From positions 2,232,001 through 2,296,000 of the forward strand of contig CAVNZM010000008.1 of NCBI GenBank assembly GCA_963693365.1: a stretch of DNA of 64,000 nt, given 5' to 3'. Made by a program: the position numbers and the translations under genes. The notes below the pieces were generated by a model. It was not told the origin of the DNA, did not search any database, and saw only the letters and a program-made list of their open reading frames with translations. Shown here one piece after another: positions 1 through 22,614 of this stretch (positions within the stretch are counted from its first letter, which is position 1; the number at the start of each line of letters is the position of its first letter). This DNA comes from Amoebidium appalachense (Eukaryota; Ichthyosporea).

Positions 1-73
1 GAGCTAATATTAACTGAGAATATGCCGCAGCTTTACATGCCTGTGCATTCAAATCGTGGGACAAAAAAGGGGG

Positions 74-111
<38 letters not shown>

Positions 112-1237
112 GATGGAAAGATTATATTAAAGGAATACGGTATCGTGCAGATCACCACGCAGCTGCATGCCTTGGGCTTTCTGAATCATATACATTCAAA
201 TAAACTTCTCACCAACCCCCTTAAGAATATGTGCACGAGTTTTTGTTAGAATCTTTTTTAACAGGTTACTAAGTTAGACGTTGAAATACGATAAAACGAC
301 CAAGTGCTCGTTGTGCGTAACAACATGGGGTGGGAAAGGCAACTACGTCGCTCATGCATGCAAGAGTACAGAAGCAGAAACGATTCGACGGTGCTAGAGC
401 TTGATTTAACACAATCTGGCATTGAAGGATAAACTTATGCCCACACTACCAACACTCAGGCAGTCGATACATGGCCATAACCAACAAGAAAGGCAGGGGG
501 AGGAGGAGGAGGAGGAGGAGGAGGGGGGGGGGGGGGGGGGGGGGGGAGGCAAAAAAAGTACAAGGCGAAAAAACAAAAACCAACACTTATTCCTGGAGCT
601 GGTTTCGAAATTTAAACTCAGGGGTGGGTGGGCGGACAGGGTCGGGTCGTTTGTCCTCCAAGCGAGGTGATCGTGGATAGTCCGGTATATCCATTCCTGG
701 CAGGCACACAAATGCTGGCTTCTGATTGCACCGCTGCTCTTGAACAAGGCGCTGTAGGGTTTAACCATTTAATCAGAACAAGTACAGGAGTTTAAACATC
801 AATCAGAAGTGAATATGCACATACATAAAAACACCCATCCCTTGTGTCTGGTTCGCGGATTTCTCAGTAGGAATCCGGGTCGGGTCAGACCCAAATGCGA
901 TTTGCTATTTACAATTGGTGGGATCCGCATCAAACAGAAATTTGGCCTGACCCGAAGGGGCCAAAAAAAAAAATCCTCTTTCATAGGGTATGGGTTGGTC
1001 CATTCTGATGAACTCTGTTAGTATTTGGAGAACTCTGTGGGTATAATTCAATATAGTCTTACTGAATTTTGGGTCTTGCTAGCAAAATGTGAAAATTGAA
1101 ACAGCAGGCCAGGAAGAGGTAGGCGCTAGGGATATGGAGGTGTAGGGGGAAGGAAGAAAAGCTGATCGACAACGAGATTTGGAGATTTATTGGTGGTTAG
1201 TGGTGGCGTGTGTGCGTGTCAGTGTGTGTGTATGTGC

Positions 1238-1275
<38 letters not shown>

Positions 1276-2295
1276 ACTTGCCTCGGTTTTGTTTTGCTTC
1301 GTTTTTCTTTTCCCTTTTTAGTCTTTTCAAATCGTGAATGCTTGTGTGCTTGAGTTTGTTTGTATGGCATGCCATTGTGTGTGTGTGTGTGTGTGTGTCA
1401 CGGTGTGTGTGTGTGTGTGTGTGTGCATACGTGCGTGCGCGGACGCGCGCACATGCCCCGCACGCATGTGTGTACATGTGTGTGTGTGCGTGTGCGTGTA
1501 ATAGCACGTGAGTGCACGTGTGTGTTTGTGCTTGCATGCACGTGTTGTGTGCGTGTGTGCGCATGCGCGCGCGCGCGCGCACGTGTGTGTGTATGTGCGT
1601 GCGTGTGTGCGCGTGTGCGTGTCTGTGTGTACATGCGCGCTCACGTGTGTGTTCGTGTTAGGGTGCTACTGCAATGTCGCATCACCTACCTCTTTCGAAT
1701 CAGCACCCAGAGCCACCAGACCAGCAAACCAATTGTAGGGAGACATGTCCAATACTACAGGTGTCCGCCACATGGCCAACGGGCTGTAGAGGGAGCGAAA
1801 GGCAGGTGGGGGGCATGGGGGCATTAGAACGTACAGGCCACTAATCACAGCGTAGACTTGTGAGACAATACATGCCAGTATACATGCTCGTCTAAATGCA
1901 TACACGCTGCCCACCCATTAAGCACCAAGCACACCCAGCATGTTTCTCGGGACTGCCCACAAACCAGTTATCTTTTCTAGAAAAACTAGTTCCTGCCACG
2001 GGGTAAGTCCTAATGTGCTCGAGCCCCTCCGGAGGCGGGCGGGGGAGGGGGGGGGGGGAGCGGGGGGAAAGGAGGGAGGGAGGGGGGAAGAGGGGGGAGG
2101 GGGGGGGGGGGGGGGGGGGGGGGAAGGGGGGAGGGGGGGGGGGGGGGGGGGGGGGGGGAGGGAGGAGGGTAGTATGTGTTACTGGGTACTAAGTTAAAAT
2201 GACCGGGGACAACAAAAGGCAGATTTATAAGAGACCTTGGGCACACACGCAAGAGTATCGATCTTTAATAGAGTCCATTTTCGTGTCCGGAGGAA

Positions 2296-2328
<33 letters not shown>

Positions 2329-2483
2329 TGATGAACGGTGATTGTCAAGGGCTCAACGTTTCTGGTTTCTTCAACTCATGAGGCTGAATTGAGATTCTTT
2401 GGGTAGGTGCTGATGAAAGCAGGAAACGTGCCCATGTGAGATTCTAAGAATTTCTAACAGGGAAGAAAAAAAGGTTGGAATGC
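1..2483. other. Intergenic region rich in homopolymers and GT/CA repeats
   Basis: No convincing gene is seen. The stretch holds a poly-A run (about 75-109), G runs (about 520-546, 2040-2160, 2298-2326) and a 1.2-1.65 kb block of mixed GT, CG and CA dinucleotides. Open frames here translate to poly-Gly, His-Thr or Cys-Val repeats and are low complexity. The last few hundred bases probably include the 3' UTR of the minus-strand gene ending at 2484; a TATAAA-type sequence on the minus strand near 2222-2227 is a weak poly(A) signal candidate. Confidence 0.6.
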
Positions 2484-11162
<8,679 letters not shown>

Positions 11163-12079
11163 TTTCCAAGTAAAACACTATGTTGATACCCCTTTTAGCA
11201 AGTCCCCACCAGCCACCTTGCGAGATCCAAGATCGACGTCCAAGATTTCCAAATCACTATTATTCGTCCGAAGCACGCCTTGGCTATCCTTGTGCGTGTT
11301 GCACCGCAGTCAAATCTTTTGAGTTAATATAGGATAAAGATATAACCTGATGGTGGGTAGGATCCTAGGTGGCGCGCACTTGCTTTCAGCATGGGTATTC
11401 TTCCAACGAACAGTGGCTTCCTAAATGACGGATGGGTTTTGCACTGGGTGAATCAACATCCGCTGAGGTTTCCCCTCTTATCATCATGATATAAAAGCCG
11501 GCACTTTGAGCTCAGTTTGTTCGCCACACACACACACACACACACAACACAAATTTCTCTCTCACGACTCATGAGCACCCGGACTGTTTGTGAACCTGAA
11601 CTTGTCATTGATTGGCTTATGGTTTTGCGCAAAATCCTTGCCAAAACTGGTTTCTGTGTATTTTGATTGTGCACCTAAACTTTTGCCTGCTCCGATTGGT
11701 TTATTTTCGGCTTTTATGATTAGTTCGGAACGCACCTGAGCAGCTGCCATATGTCAACTTCACGGTAAAACACGAGACTCCTAACGGTATCCTCATGTCA
11801 CACAAGGTCACGAAAACGCCATGACATTCAAAGCAGTTACACGTGCTATATTTGCAGGTTTGCTGACGCCAACAAACTCAGCATGTTGGTGTTTTTGGTG
11901 CCCGTAAGTTGCACTTGGTTCCAGAGTCAGCTCCTCACAACACAACCCACCTGTTCCCGGACGTTTGCCATCTCAACTCCTTTTTGTGTTGTGTCATTTC
12001 CATTGGGACATTATTCTTTTTTTGGGCACCAAAAGAGATAATTTCACAAAATACAGAGAAATTTTCGTTTTAAATCGCA
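11163..12079. promoter_or_regulatory. Shared divergent promoter region
   Basis: This 917-bp gap separates the start codons of the minus-strand PNUTS-like gene and the plus-strand NDUFA12 gene, which point away from each other. It contains a short CA run (11525-11546) but none of the long G/C homopolymers found elsewhere. I see no clear TATA box. A bidirectional promoter is inferred from the arrangement only. Confidence 0.4.
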
Positions 12080-12529
12080 ATGGAGCTTTCCCGTGCCCTT
12101 TGCGAAGCCCAAACCAAGCTCCACCGCATGGGTGGTGTGCGTGGGTTTCTTTACAAGCTCATGACGACCAAAGACTACCGCGCGGGCACCCTTGTGGGCA
12201 CGGACGCAAACGGCAACAAGTACTACGAAGACCCCGGCTACATGTTTCTCCGTGACCGCTATGTTGAGTATTCTGACCCCCAAAACCCTGACCCTGAGTC
12301 GATCACCCCCGATTGGCACCGTTGGATTCACCACACAACAGACATCCCGCCCACTGTCAAACCCGTTCACAAGCCGTTTTGGGTGAGGGATTCGGAACCT
12401 GGTGACAAGAGCGCTATGGAGAGAACCCCAAAGCATGTGCCTCTGAAGGAGTTTCATGCGAAATATGGGAAGATAGAGCCGTGGGAGGAGGAGAAGAAGG
12501 CACCTCACAGCGAGGGACTGCAGCTGTGA
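12080..12529 (+). CDS. NDUFA12: NADH:ubiquinone oxidoreductase subunit A12 (B17.2)
   Basis: Single-exon gene of 149 residues, close to the usual 140-150. It encodes an accessory subunit of mitochondrial complex I, located at the matrix arm. Family hallmarks are seen in order: GGVRGFLYKL near the N-terminus, GTLVGTDANGNKYYED (residues about 37-52), then RDRYVEY, and the signature DWHRWIHHTTDIPPT (about 88-102) followed by KPFWV. No cleavable presequence is evident, as is common for this subunit. The start fits because the upstream bases tcgcaATGG have a suitable context and nothing of the family lies upstream. It is divergently arranged with the PNUTS-like gene. Confidence 0.95.
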   Translation: MELSRALCEAQTKLHRMGGVRGFLYKLMTTKDYRAGTLVGTDANGNKYYEDPGYMFLRDRYVEYSDPQNPDPESITPDWHRWIHHTTDIPPTVKPVHKPFWVRDSEPGDKSAMERTPKHVPLKEFHAKYGKIEPWEEEKKAPHSEGLQL

Positions 12530-12696
12530 TTGATATTCGTACGAGCTCACGTCATCTGTATCCGGACCCTACATATGGTCCTACCTGTTTGGGAATGATT
12601 ATATGTTATGGCGACCCGTAAAGCCCGTGTTATGTATTGTTACATTGAGTTCTTTTTTCGGCGAGTCTCTCTCTTGTCACTCTACTGCTACGGTAA

Positions 12697-12702
12697 AATA
12701 AA
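12697..12702 (+). terminator. AATAAA poly(A) signal of NDUFA12
   Basis: A canonical AATAAA lies 168 bp after the stop codon of NDUFA12, followed by a GT-rich stretch (12720-12745) that fits a downstream cleavage element. Confidence 0.55.
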
Positions 12703-13798
12703 AGACGAGTACAGAAAGAGTACGTGCGTTTTGTGTGCATGTGCGTGATGTCTGGGTATCAGAGATAAGGATGAGCCAGCGTGTAATAGTCTGCCGTTTC
12801 ATGCCCCACCACCACCACCACCACCACCACACAAACAAACCCAAAAAAAAAAAAAAAAAAAAAAAAAAAACATTGAGTGGCAAACGTTTAAGAGTGACTT
12901 TTTAAGCGGCAAGTGCAGGTGGGCCCCATCCCGCTCTTTTTTTGATACCTCCCCCTTGTCTTTTGAATGATAAGTTTGGAAAACAATAAACATATCATGT
13001 GGCTGTTTTTTGCTCTGGTGGTGTTGGTACGTGGTGGTGGCGGCGGCGGCGGTTGGGGGGGGAGGGACATGTTGCAAGAATTGTGGGTCGTGCTTGCTTT
13101 TATTAGCTGTTTGCCTGCGCATTATCCCACCTTAGCGAATTAAAAGTTGGAGCAAGTTCGCCCCAGATAATATCTGTCCTGCAATACTGTTCATGGTTCA
13201 CATAAAGCAGAACAGAACATGCTGGTCCCAAAGAAGTTAGCATATCTGGCTGGCAGCCAGCACAAAAATGAGAGGCAAAAGGGTGGGTACGTGGCAAAGG
13301 CAGCAATATCAGTAATGTCCTTACATACGTGGCACGACGTTAACCACATGATATCAAGGGTGTAACCATTCTTTGAACAAGATTTACCGTAGGCCACGGT
13401 GTCACGCTGTAAAATTTTTGCCACGGCCCTTGTTCCTTGCAAGTATCCTCCCTCTCACTCAATTTTCACACACACACCGCTTAACACACATACACCGCCA
13501 ATTTTTCGGAATCACAGAATTGGCAAGGGGAATGCCTTTGTGGTTATGATGTGCTGGTTGCAATAGCAGCCCCATGGTGAACCTAAAGGTATTGAAGATG
13601 TGTTGAGGCACACTCTTACCAGATGGTGATGTCTGTTGATAGAGAACCACATCCGACTAGTAGATCAGCTCATGCTGCATGATTGACGTTACTTTTACCT
13701 TGAAACTCCGACCGTAAAACCGTAAAACCGTAAAACACATAGTAAAACATGTACTCATGACTTGGACACCTGACCAAAAATCTAAGATAAAAGCTGCA

Positions 13799-14137
13799 GT
13801 CTACTAGCTCATCTTCCCATTCTCTCCACCCCCCCTCCCCTCCCCTCCCGCCAACGGTTCTCTAACACCCCCCCCCCGCCCCCCTTTCTTATGTCCCGCG
13901 CCCCCCTACCTTCCCTCTCCCCCTTCCCTGTGGACTTGACATCCGTTTTGACCCGACGTGTGCTGCCGTCTACTAGCTCATCTTCCCATTCTCTCCACCC
14001 CCCCCACCACCCCCTCCCGCCAACGGTTCTCTAACACCCCCCCCCCCCCGCCCCCCTTTCTTACGTCCCGCGCCCCCCTACCTTCCCTCTCCCCCTTCCC
14101 TGTGGACTTAACATCCGTTTTGACCCGACGTGTGTGA
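13799..14137. repeat. 169-bp tandem duplication (two copies)
   Basis: The block beginning gtctactagctcatcttccc occurs at 13799 and again at 13968, with differences almost confined to C-run lengths and single bases. Two head-to-tail copies. Confidence 0.92.
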
Positions 14138-14374
14138 AGAAGCAAGCCAGCACCTCCTCCCCTCCCCCTGCCATTCACGGCCACCGCCCTCCCTCCACAA
14201 CTTAAACCCAACCTCTTTGTAAGGTACCCTTTCAGCCCAAATAACCGGTACCTTTAAACCACGCAACCAAAACCCAGGGCCATGCATCACAGAGTTCATT
14301 CTTTCAAATAAGTTCTAGTCTTTGTGCACGCTGTTAGGCTGGTTCCCTTGCGTTACATGTGCACAGGTGGGAGA

Positions 14375-14502
14375 TTCAAGTTCAAGCTCTTCCCAATGTC
14401 TCCTGAAACAGATGTTGAAGGCCATGCAGAGCAACTATTTCAAGTCCAAGCTCTTCCCAATGTCTCCTGAAACAGATATTGAAGGTCATGCAGAGCAACT
14501 AT
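14375..14502. repeat. 64-bp tandem duplication (two copies)
   Basis: The block from ttcaag to gagcaactat occurs at 14375-14438 and 14439-14502 with about four substitutions. Confidence 0.93.
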
Positions 14503-15598
14503 AATAAAAAACTTTGTGACCGGCCAGTTTTTGTTACACCTATTTTTTGCCTCGAAAGCACAGAGTTGTTGAACGTTTGAGTGAGCAGCTGGCGTGTGGT
14601 GTCGGTGTGGGTCTCCGGTAAGTCTGGATGCAGGTCGGCAAAAAGCCAAGTACAAACCCAGGTTCTGATTGGGCCATCTGTTAGATAGATCGGTAGGCAA
14701 TTACAGCGGCGGAGTTGTGGCGAAACGCTGGCCACGGACTGGTGACACATAGGTGCTAGCTCTAAGAACCTGAAAAGACACATAAAAAATATAATCTTGA
14801 TTCACACAAACATATATTTAAATTTATATCTCGTAAATGAGCCAGCTCAGGGCAGTGGTGTGGGCCGGCCGCCGCAGCGCCACGGCAGTGGGCAACTCCC
14901 GAGTCCCGGCAATATCAGCACGCACATTCCACCGTTTCATTAGTTTCATATCACACACTCATATAGCCGCTCACGATTTGGGTGCTTTCTGCTCGCCTGG
15001 GCACGTGTTTCCGATTCGATCATTTATCTCGCGCGGTCAATCGTGTTGACTCACACGTACCCCGCCGTTTGGTGTGTATTCTTCGCCCGTTTGTGCCTTT
15101 ATTTTCCGCTCGTTTTTCTCTTGTTTGGTAATAGCTTCGCCCATCTTCTGGGTCGAAAGTAAGAAGCTGCCTCGTTAGGCTGAGGCGGGCCTGAAACGTT
15201 GCGGTTTATCCTTAGTAAGTGTATTAGCGTGCCAACCCAAAGGAGTCTGTGTTAGGGCAATCTGCCGTTTTTTCTCTGCCAACGTTCTTGGTAGCAGGTA
15301 AATACATAACAAGCAGCTGACGTGAAAGATCACCGGAGCGAGGGGTTTCTGTTTCATATAAACAATTTGATATTTTGGGTGGAGCACTATAGGGGCTGGT
15401 TAGATCTTTGCTCGAGAGGCTGGTTGTAAAGTCCTTACAGAATACCCATTGCCTGGTGTGGAAGGATTTTGCTTACATCGCTTGTCGTGTGAGTGAGGGA
15501 CTTTATTATTGCGGTGGTAAAAGAACAGCATCAAGCCAAGTATTAACTTTTTTTCCCCCCCTGCGTTTTCAGGTTTTCTGGAGTAGGAAGTGTCGAAG

Positions 15599-17452
15599 AT
15601 GAAGATCATAGACAAGATCAACAAGAAGGTGCAGGAGGGGGAGCCCTTCTACTCCTTTGAGTTCTTCCCTCCAAGAACCCCGGCGGGTGCAGTCAACCTG
15701 CTCTCCCGGTTTGACCGTATGGCGCAGACCGACCCGCTGTGCATCGACATCACCTGGTACGTTTTGGTTTAGATAAGACATCTCTGCAATGAATAGCTCA
15801 ATGAATAGCTGCTATGCATGCCTAATGTTCAGCACACGCAGGATTGGGGAACCAGTAAGGATTTTGGTATGTCATAGTGGCTAGATCATTGTCGGACATA
15901 AAAGGTTTCGTTATACACTGCATATCTTTATCTTCATCACATAGCAACGCAACGTAGTCCAATTATGCTGATGCGCGCCGATGCAGGTAAATAAAGACTC
16001 TGGCATTCAGAAAACCCTGCTCCTTGCCCCCCCCCCCCCCCCCCCCCCCCCCCGTTTTTTTCCCCCAATTGGTTTTATCTTTCTCCTTTTAAACTTTCTT
16101 TTTGCAGCCAGGTTATTGTTTCCATTCCAGTGCCTTTTCTCGACTGATGGAAAAATTTCATCATGCAGGGGTGCTGGTGGAGGCAATCCCTCCGACGTCA
16201 GCTCTGAGACCAGCTCTATGAACATTGCCGCTAACAGTGTCAATCTTTGTGGTCTGGACACCATGCTGCACATGACCTGCGCTAATACCACAAAGGTACC
16301 TTCACACACGCTGCACTTCTGTTAGGTTAAAAGCTCTGCACTTCCTTCATGTTCGAAATACTTGCTCGTGCTAGTTCAAGTTTTTCCATACTGGTGTTGG
16401 TCTGGACAATTGTGATAGAAATTTGCCGCTAACCCGCTGTATACTTTGCAGGACGAGATCACTCGGTATCTGCAGATTGCAAAGGATAACGGCATTCACA
16501 ACATCCTGGCCCTCCGTGGTGGTGTGTATCCCAAGTATGTGTTTGCACGTCTGTGACGGTTTGTGTGCTTCTTAAAAAGTCGGCTGAAAAGCTTATGGCT
16601 CGGTTTTCACATGCTTCGTTCGGATACCTGCCTGAATCTCAAGTTTTGCACGCACATTGTTGAGGGATGCTGATCTTTACTTCGGGCTAAATTACATAAT
16701 GTTGCAACGTGGATAATATCTGCATACATTATAGCCGTGGTCCCTCTGCTGCCTCCCCTTGCCCGACCGTTTTTTTTTTTTTTTTTTTTTTTTTGGCATA
16801 CCATCATATGTCCTGCCCCGTGTTTCTCTTCGTGTAGTCATGCCTAGTTATTAAACATGTACAGCATGTCAGCCTCCTTCACCACCACTGCAGCCGCACT
16901 CACACAAACAGGCACATACGGACACACAAACACACGTGCTCACACGTTTCAACCACAACTTGTGTGTTAGCTCTCACCGTGTGCGGTATATGCAGATCCC
17001 CCACCAGGGGAGGAGTGGAAGACCATTGAGAACGGCTTTGCCTATGGTGCCGACCTGGTCAGGCACATCCGCAACGAGTTCGGTGACTACTTTGGCATCT
17101 GTGTGGCCGGTACGTTCCCTTTTTCCTTTTTTTTATTCTTTTTTTTTTTACCTTTGTGTTCGGACGGAGAGGGGAGCAGCTAGCAATGACACCCTGCCCC
17201 TCTCCCATACGGGTGTGCGTGTGTGTGTGTGTGCGCGCGCACACACACACACACACACACACGTACAGTTAAAATACATGCACGTACAGTACACGCAATG
17301 CGCATTGCACACACACACACACACACATGCGCGCGTGCACGCACGTACACACGTACAGTACATGCACACACACGTACAGCCATAATACATGCACGTACAG
17401 TACACGCAATACGCATTGTACACACACAGACACAGACAGAAATAACACATAT

Positions 17453-17490
<38 letters not shown>

Positions 17491-17934
17491 ACAGTGCACG
17501 CAATACGCATTGTACACACACACACAGGCACAGACAGAAACACACGCATATGCGCGTGCACACGCACACACACACACAAACACACAATACACATGCGAGA
17601 TTGAAAGAGGACAAACTATAGCATCCCAGCACCACATCTCATGTTTGTTGTGTTTGTTCCAGGTTACCCCAGTGGGCACCCCGACTGTGTGTCGTATGAG
17701 GACGACATCAAGCACCTGAAGGAGAAGGTCGATGCAGGGGCTGACTTCATCATCACACAGGTGCGTGTGGATATTTATGCACGTCGACTTGTGTGTGGAC
17801 TCGTGTGGGCGAGCATGTGTGTGTCTGCGTGTGTGCATGTGTGTCTGTGTGTGTGTGTTCGAGCATGTGTGCACCCGCTTGTGTGGATGTGGCTCGCTTT
17901 GCGTGGATGTGGGTGTTTGTGGGAGCGGGTACAC

Positions 17935-18006
<72 letters not shown>

Positions 18007-18631
18007 ATCGAAGTCATTAAGTGCCCTGTAAGCAGTTGACAGAGACAGTTTTGTTGCAGTCATTTGCCCTTTCCACGTTGCTGGGGGGGTTACTCTGTAC
18101 ACAGTCTGAATACTATGCTTGTTGTTATGCACACCGTTGTTTTCCATGCACCCGGATATGCTGAAACCCATGCAGGCACACGTGTATGGGTGTGAACTGT
18201 GTGAAAGGCAGAGCCACACATACAAACACACATTCCCTTGGGCGCGCACACACACACGCACACACTTGCCCAACAAATCAAGACACATGTGAATTGCCAC
18301 CTTTGTGCTTTCCAAGCTGGTTTCGCACACAATCCCCAGTAATCAAACACGAACCAACCCTCCCTTTCTCCCCCCCAGCTTTTCTTCGAGAACAAGACGT
18401 TCCTTGATTTTGTTGCCGATTGCCGTCGGGCTGGTATCACATGTCCCATTGTGCCGGGCATTCTGCCCATCCAGGGCTATGCCTCCCTGCGCCACCTGTC
18501 CAAACTGTCCCAGATGACGGTCCCCCAGTGGATCGTTGATCGGATCGAACCGATTAAGGACGATGATGCTGCGATCAGGTGCAAAACTTTTTGTGTGTGT
18601 GTGTGTGTGTTTGTGTTTGTGTGAATAGAGA

Positions 18632-18668
<37 letters not shown>

Positions 18669-19159
18669 TCCTGCGGGCATGTGCACGTGTGTAATCGCTT
18701 GGCGTTAGTATGACTCGATATCGATTCCGCATTTACGTCACGACGAGGAATGCCCGCATGGACTTGGAGTTCACCTCTTTTTCCGAATACCGTCATGGAG
18801 TCACCTCTATATAGATTTCTGACCTTAGGGGGGCATGCAGGGAGGTTGGTATCGAGCTGTGTGTGCAGATGTGCCAGGAGCTGATGGCTGTCGGTGTGCC
18901 GGGGTTCCACTTCTACACCCTCAACAGAGAGGTGGCCACCATGGAGATCATCAAGCGTCTGGGTAGGTGCTGTGTGTGTGTGTGTGTGTGTGTGGATGTG
19001 GATGTGGGCTGGTATGTGCAGTCCCTTGTCTGTGTGCACTTTCTTGTGTGAGTGTGTGTGCATAACTTGTTTTGTGTGCCCGTGAACGTGTTTGAGTTCG
19101 TGAGGTACATGTGGCTGTGTTTGTTGGTTTGGTTTGCTTGCGTGTTCGTGTCGGTAATG

Positions 19160-19238
<79 letters not shown>

Positions 19239-21340
19239 AAAAACTGGTGTCTTGGAGTGTGTTGTAATGCACACTCACATTCAACATCGTTGTTGTTTCT
19301 AACATCCCCCCCTCCCCCCACCCCCCCCCCCCCCCCAGGTCTGTATGATCCCAACAAGAAGAAGGCCCGCAGCCTGCCATGGTAAGTACCTTCATAGGAT
19401 TTGGGCCATTGCTGCTTGTTGCTCTTCTGTTTTATGTATGCTTGCCGTGGGTTTTGCTTCTCCTACTTTTTTTCCGGCAGTGTTTTGTGGTGTTTATTTG
19501 ACCTGCGGGTGCTTTTCTCGTCGATTGGAGAGATGTGATTTGGTCATGGCCGACTTCACCTGATTGTTCTTCTTTTCACCTTTTTTCTTTTTTTACCGTC
19601 ACGCAGGAGGCAGTGCAATGCTACGCTCAAGAGAACTGGCGAGGAGATCAGGCCCATCTTCTGGGTACGTGATCACGTAACTGTGCAGTGCCCATACTGG
19701 AATAGAAACCCATAAAATGCTCTTTCTAATGTTGTTGTTTTTTTTTTTGGGGGGGGGGGGGGGGAGTCAGCCACCACGAGGCACGAATACCTGCGAGTAG
19801 CACTTTGCAACACCCGTGTATTATACCCACACACTTCCTTTTCTATCGTGACATGATATAAAAACACTTTTTGCACATACGTTGACACCCACACCTCGTC
19901 ACAATAAGCCGACCCGCCGCCACAAGCTCTACACCCGCACCATTCCTTCCAAACCTATCATTCATTTTTCATTTTGTCCCACCAGGCTGCACGTCCCAAG
20001 TCCTACCACCTGCGCACGAAGGAGTGGGATGACTTCCCCAACGGTCGCTGGGGGGACAGTTCGTCTCCGGCATACGGAGAGCTGTCAGACCACCACTTGT
20101 TCCACACGGCACCGCCACGCAAGGAGCTGATGAAGATGTGGGGGGACCAGTTGAATGCCGTGGATGACATTGCTAGTGTACGTGCTGAATGTGTGTGTGT
20201 GTGTGTTGGCTGCGGCGGAAGGGGGGGGGGGGGTCGGTGGGGTGGGGAGGTGCGAGGGGGGGGGGGGGGGGGGGGGGGGATTCGTGTGGAAGGGGGTGGG
20301 TGGTTGGGTGTTTGTGTGCTTGGAAAGGTGTATGGGTTGGGGAAGGGGGGGGGGGGGGGGGTGAAGGGGTAGCATTTGCGCGATTAGGGGGGAGTTGGTT
20401 GTAGGTGTGTCTAGGAGGGTTTTTTGGGGGGAGGGGGCGGGGGGCAACAATCGTTTGTGGTTGTAGTTGGTGTTTTTTGGGTGGTGATGGTGGTGATGGG
20501 CGCACGGGGAGGGGAGGGGGGGGGGGGGAGTACAACAGAGTGTGTGTATGGTGGCAGTGAGCATGCAGGGTGCTGACTGGGGCGTTGCAGGTGTTTGTCA
20601 AGTACCTGTCTGCTGACCCGGTCGTCACCCGCCTGCCCTGGAACGATGACCCCCTGGCTCTGGAGTCACAGCTGGTGCGTGCACTCAGATACACACTCAC
20701 ACACATTTGTGAATGAAGTACACACAGACACACATACGTGCACACATACACAAGTACACGCTCACCCATGCATTCGTGCTCAGGCGCGCGCAGACGCAGA
20801 CACACACACAAGCACGTACTCTTGAACCCGATTCACCCCGTTTATATGTACAGTTACAATGGCATGACGGTACCACGCTAAGTTTATTACTCTTTCACCA
20901 TCGTGCATGTGTACATGAACCCCACACACACACTGCGCTGTCTGTGTGTATATGTGCCTTCTAAGCCACTTGCATGCGTCAACACGTGCACCCGTGCGCG
21001 TGCATCCATGGTGACGGAGGTTACGCGCACACTCGTGGCATATTTTCAATCCTCAACCTTCGAAGTAAGTAATGAAACACACTTTCTTTTTACGCATGAG
21101 GTTTTGTGTCTCCGCAAAGTTTATAGCGGTTTTAAAATTTCCCCTTTTCTCAATGAAATTACTCTAACCCCTGGGCCACAGATCATCAACCAGCTGCGCC
21201 TAGTCAACCGTCACGGCTGCCTGACCATCAACTCACAGCCGGCCGTCAACGGCGCCTCCTCCAGTGACCCCGTGCACGGCTGGGGTGGTGATGGCGGCTA
21301 TGTCTACCAGAAGGTATCGAACATGCACACACAAACACAT

Positions 21341-21371
<31 letters not shown>

Positions 21372-22113
21372 CGTCTTTTTTGTTCTGTTCTTTGCAGAGT
21401 GTTCATTGTGTTGCCGTTATGAATGTGTATTTTGTACTTTGTAACGCATTTCAATCTCCCCATCTCCCCTTAAACCCCCCCCCCCACCCCCACCCCCCGC
21501 CCCATCCACCTGCCCACCATTTTCCCCTTTCTCTCACCCATGTTCCTCTCTCTCCATCCATCCATCGCTCCCTTTGACACGGTTGCAAGTCTCTGCTATC
21601 TAGACAGCACCTAAACTGTCTTCTCGAGCCACTGATGCTACCATTTAGGAATGTAGCATTTAGCACTAATATTAGTAATGTTGGTTGTGTGTTGACTTTT
21701 GTCTCTCGCCCCTTTTCAGGCCTACATCGAGTTCTTTGTCAGCCCGGAGAGCTGGGGCCACCTCAAGGAGGTGCTGAAGGACTTCCCCTGGGTCACCTAC
21801 CATGCCATCAACAGAAAGGTGTGTGTGTGTGTGTGTGTGTGGCCGTCTTGCCTTTCTCCGTGCTTGTGGGCGTGCAGTGGGATGGTGCTATGTGCAAGGG
21901 TTGAGGGAGTGGGAGATGGCTTGTTTGTTTGTTTTTTTGTTTGTTTTTTGTTTCGGGAGGAGAATAGGCGGGTATCTCCCCTTCTGGCTTTCTGTGTTTG
22001 CGTGATATCGTGTCGTCAGTTAAAATGTATGCTGGTGTGTGAATGGGTAAACAGTTGCTGAGCTTTTGAGGTGTGACCCCACCTTGAGTACCTCTTATGC
22101 CAAAAACTGACAA

Positions 22114-22148
<35 letters not shown>

Positions 22149-22573
22149 GGGCCGTCCTCCTCCTCGTCCTCGTTCTCGTCCTCTCTCTGTCTCTCCCTCC
22201 CTCCCATCCGGCTTCCGGCCTCTTTCTTGAACAGGGTGAGGAGGAGAGGAACAAGGACGATGATGCACCCATTGCCGTGACGTGGGGTGTGTTCCCTAAT
22301 AAGGAAATCATCCAGCCAACAATCGTGGACCCCGTCAGCTTCCGCGTATGGAAGGTGCGTGGTGGTTTGGGTGTGTGCTGGTTTGGTTTTTGCACAAAAT
22401 GCACATGACATGTTAATGTGACCCAACTGGGCCAGCCCCTTCCCGTTATTGCCTTCTGTGTCTCCCGTATGCCGGTCCCTTCACCAGGCGTGTCCTGGGC
22501 TCCCTTCGCTGGTGGTTTGGGGGGCAGGGTACTGGATTATGTAGGTGTTTGTGAGAAAGAAGTGTGTGTGTGT

Positions 22574-22614
<41 letters not shown>

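Larger units (their letters stand above)
12703..15598. other. Intergenic region with tandem duplications; MTHFR 5' flank
   Basis: No gene is recognised. Notable contents are an A run at 12843-12870, a 169-bp direct duplication at 13799-14137, and a 64-bp direct duplication at 14375-14502. The last 25 bases before the MTHFR start codon are preceded by a good acceptor (ttttcag at about 15566-15572), so the 5' UTR probably contains an intron; a donor-like AAA|GTAAGA near 15155 is one possible partner. Confidence 0.5.

Noticed and set aside
17148-18330. Long frames over the MTHFR introns 4-5
   Set aside because: Cys-Val and His-Thr translations of GT/CA repeats within introns of a well-supported gene.
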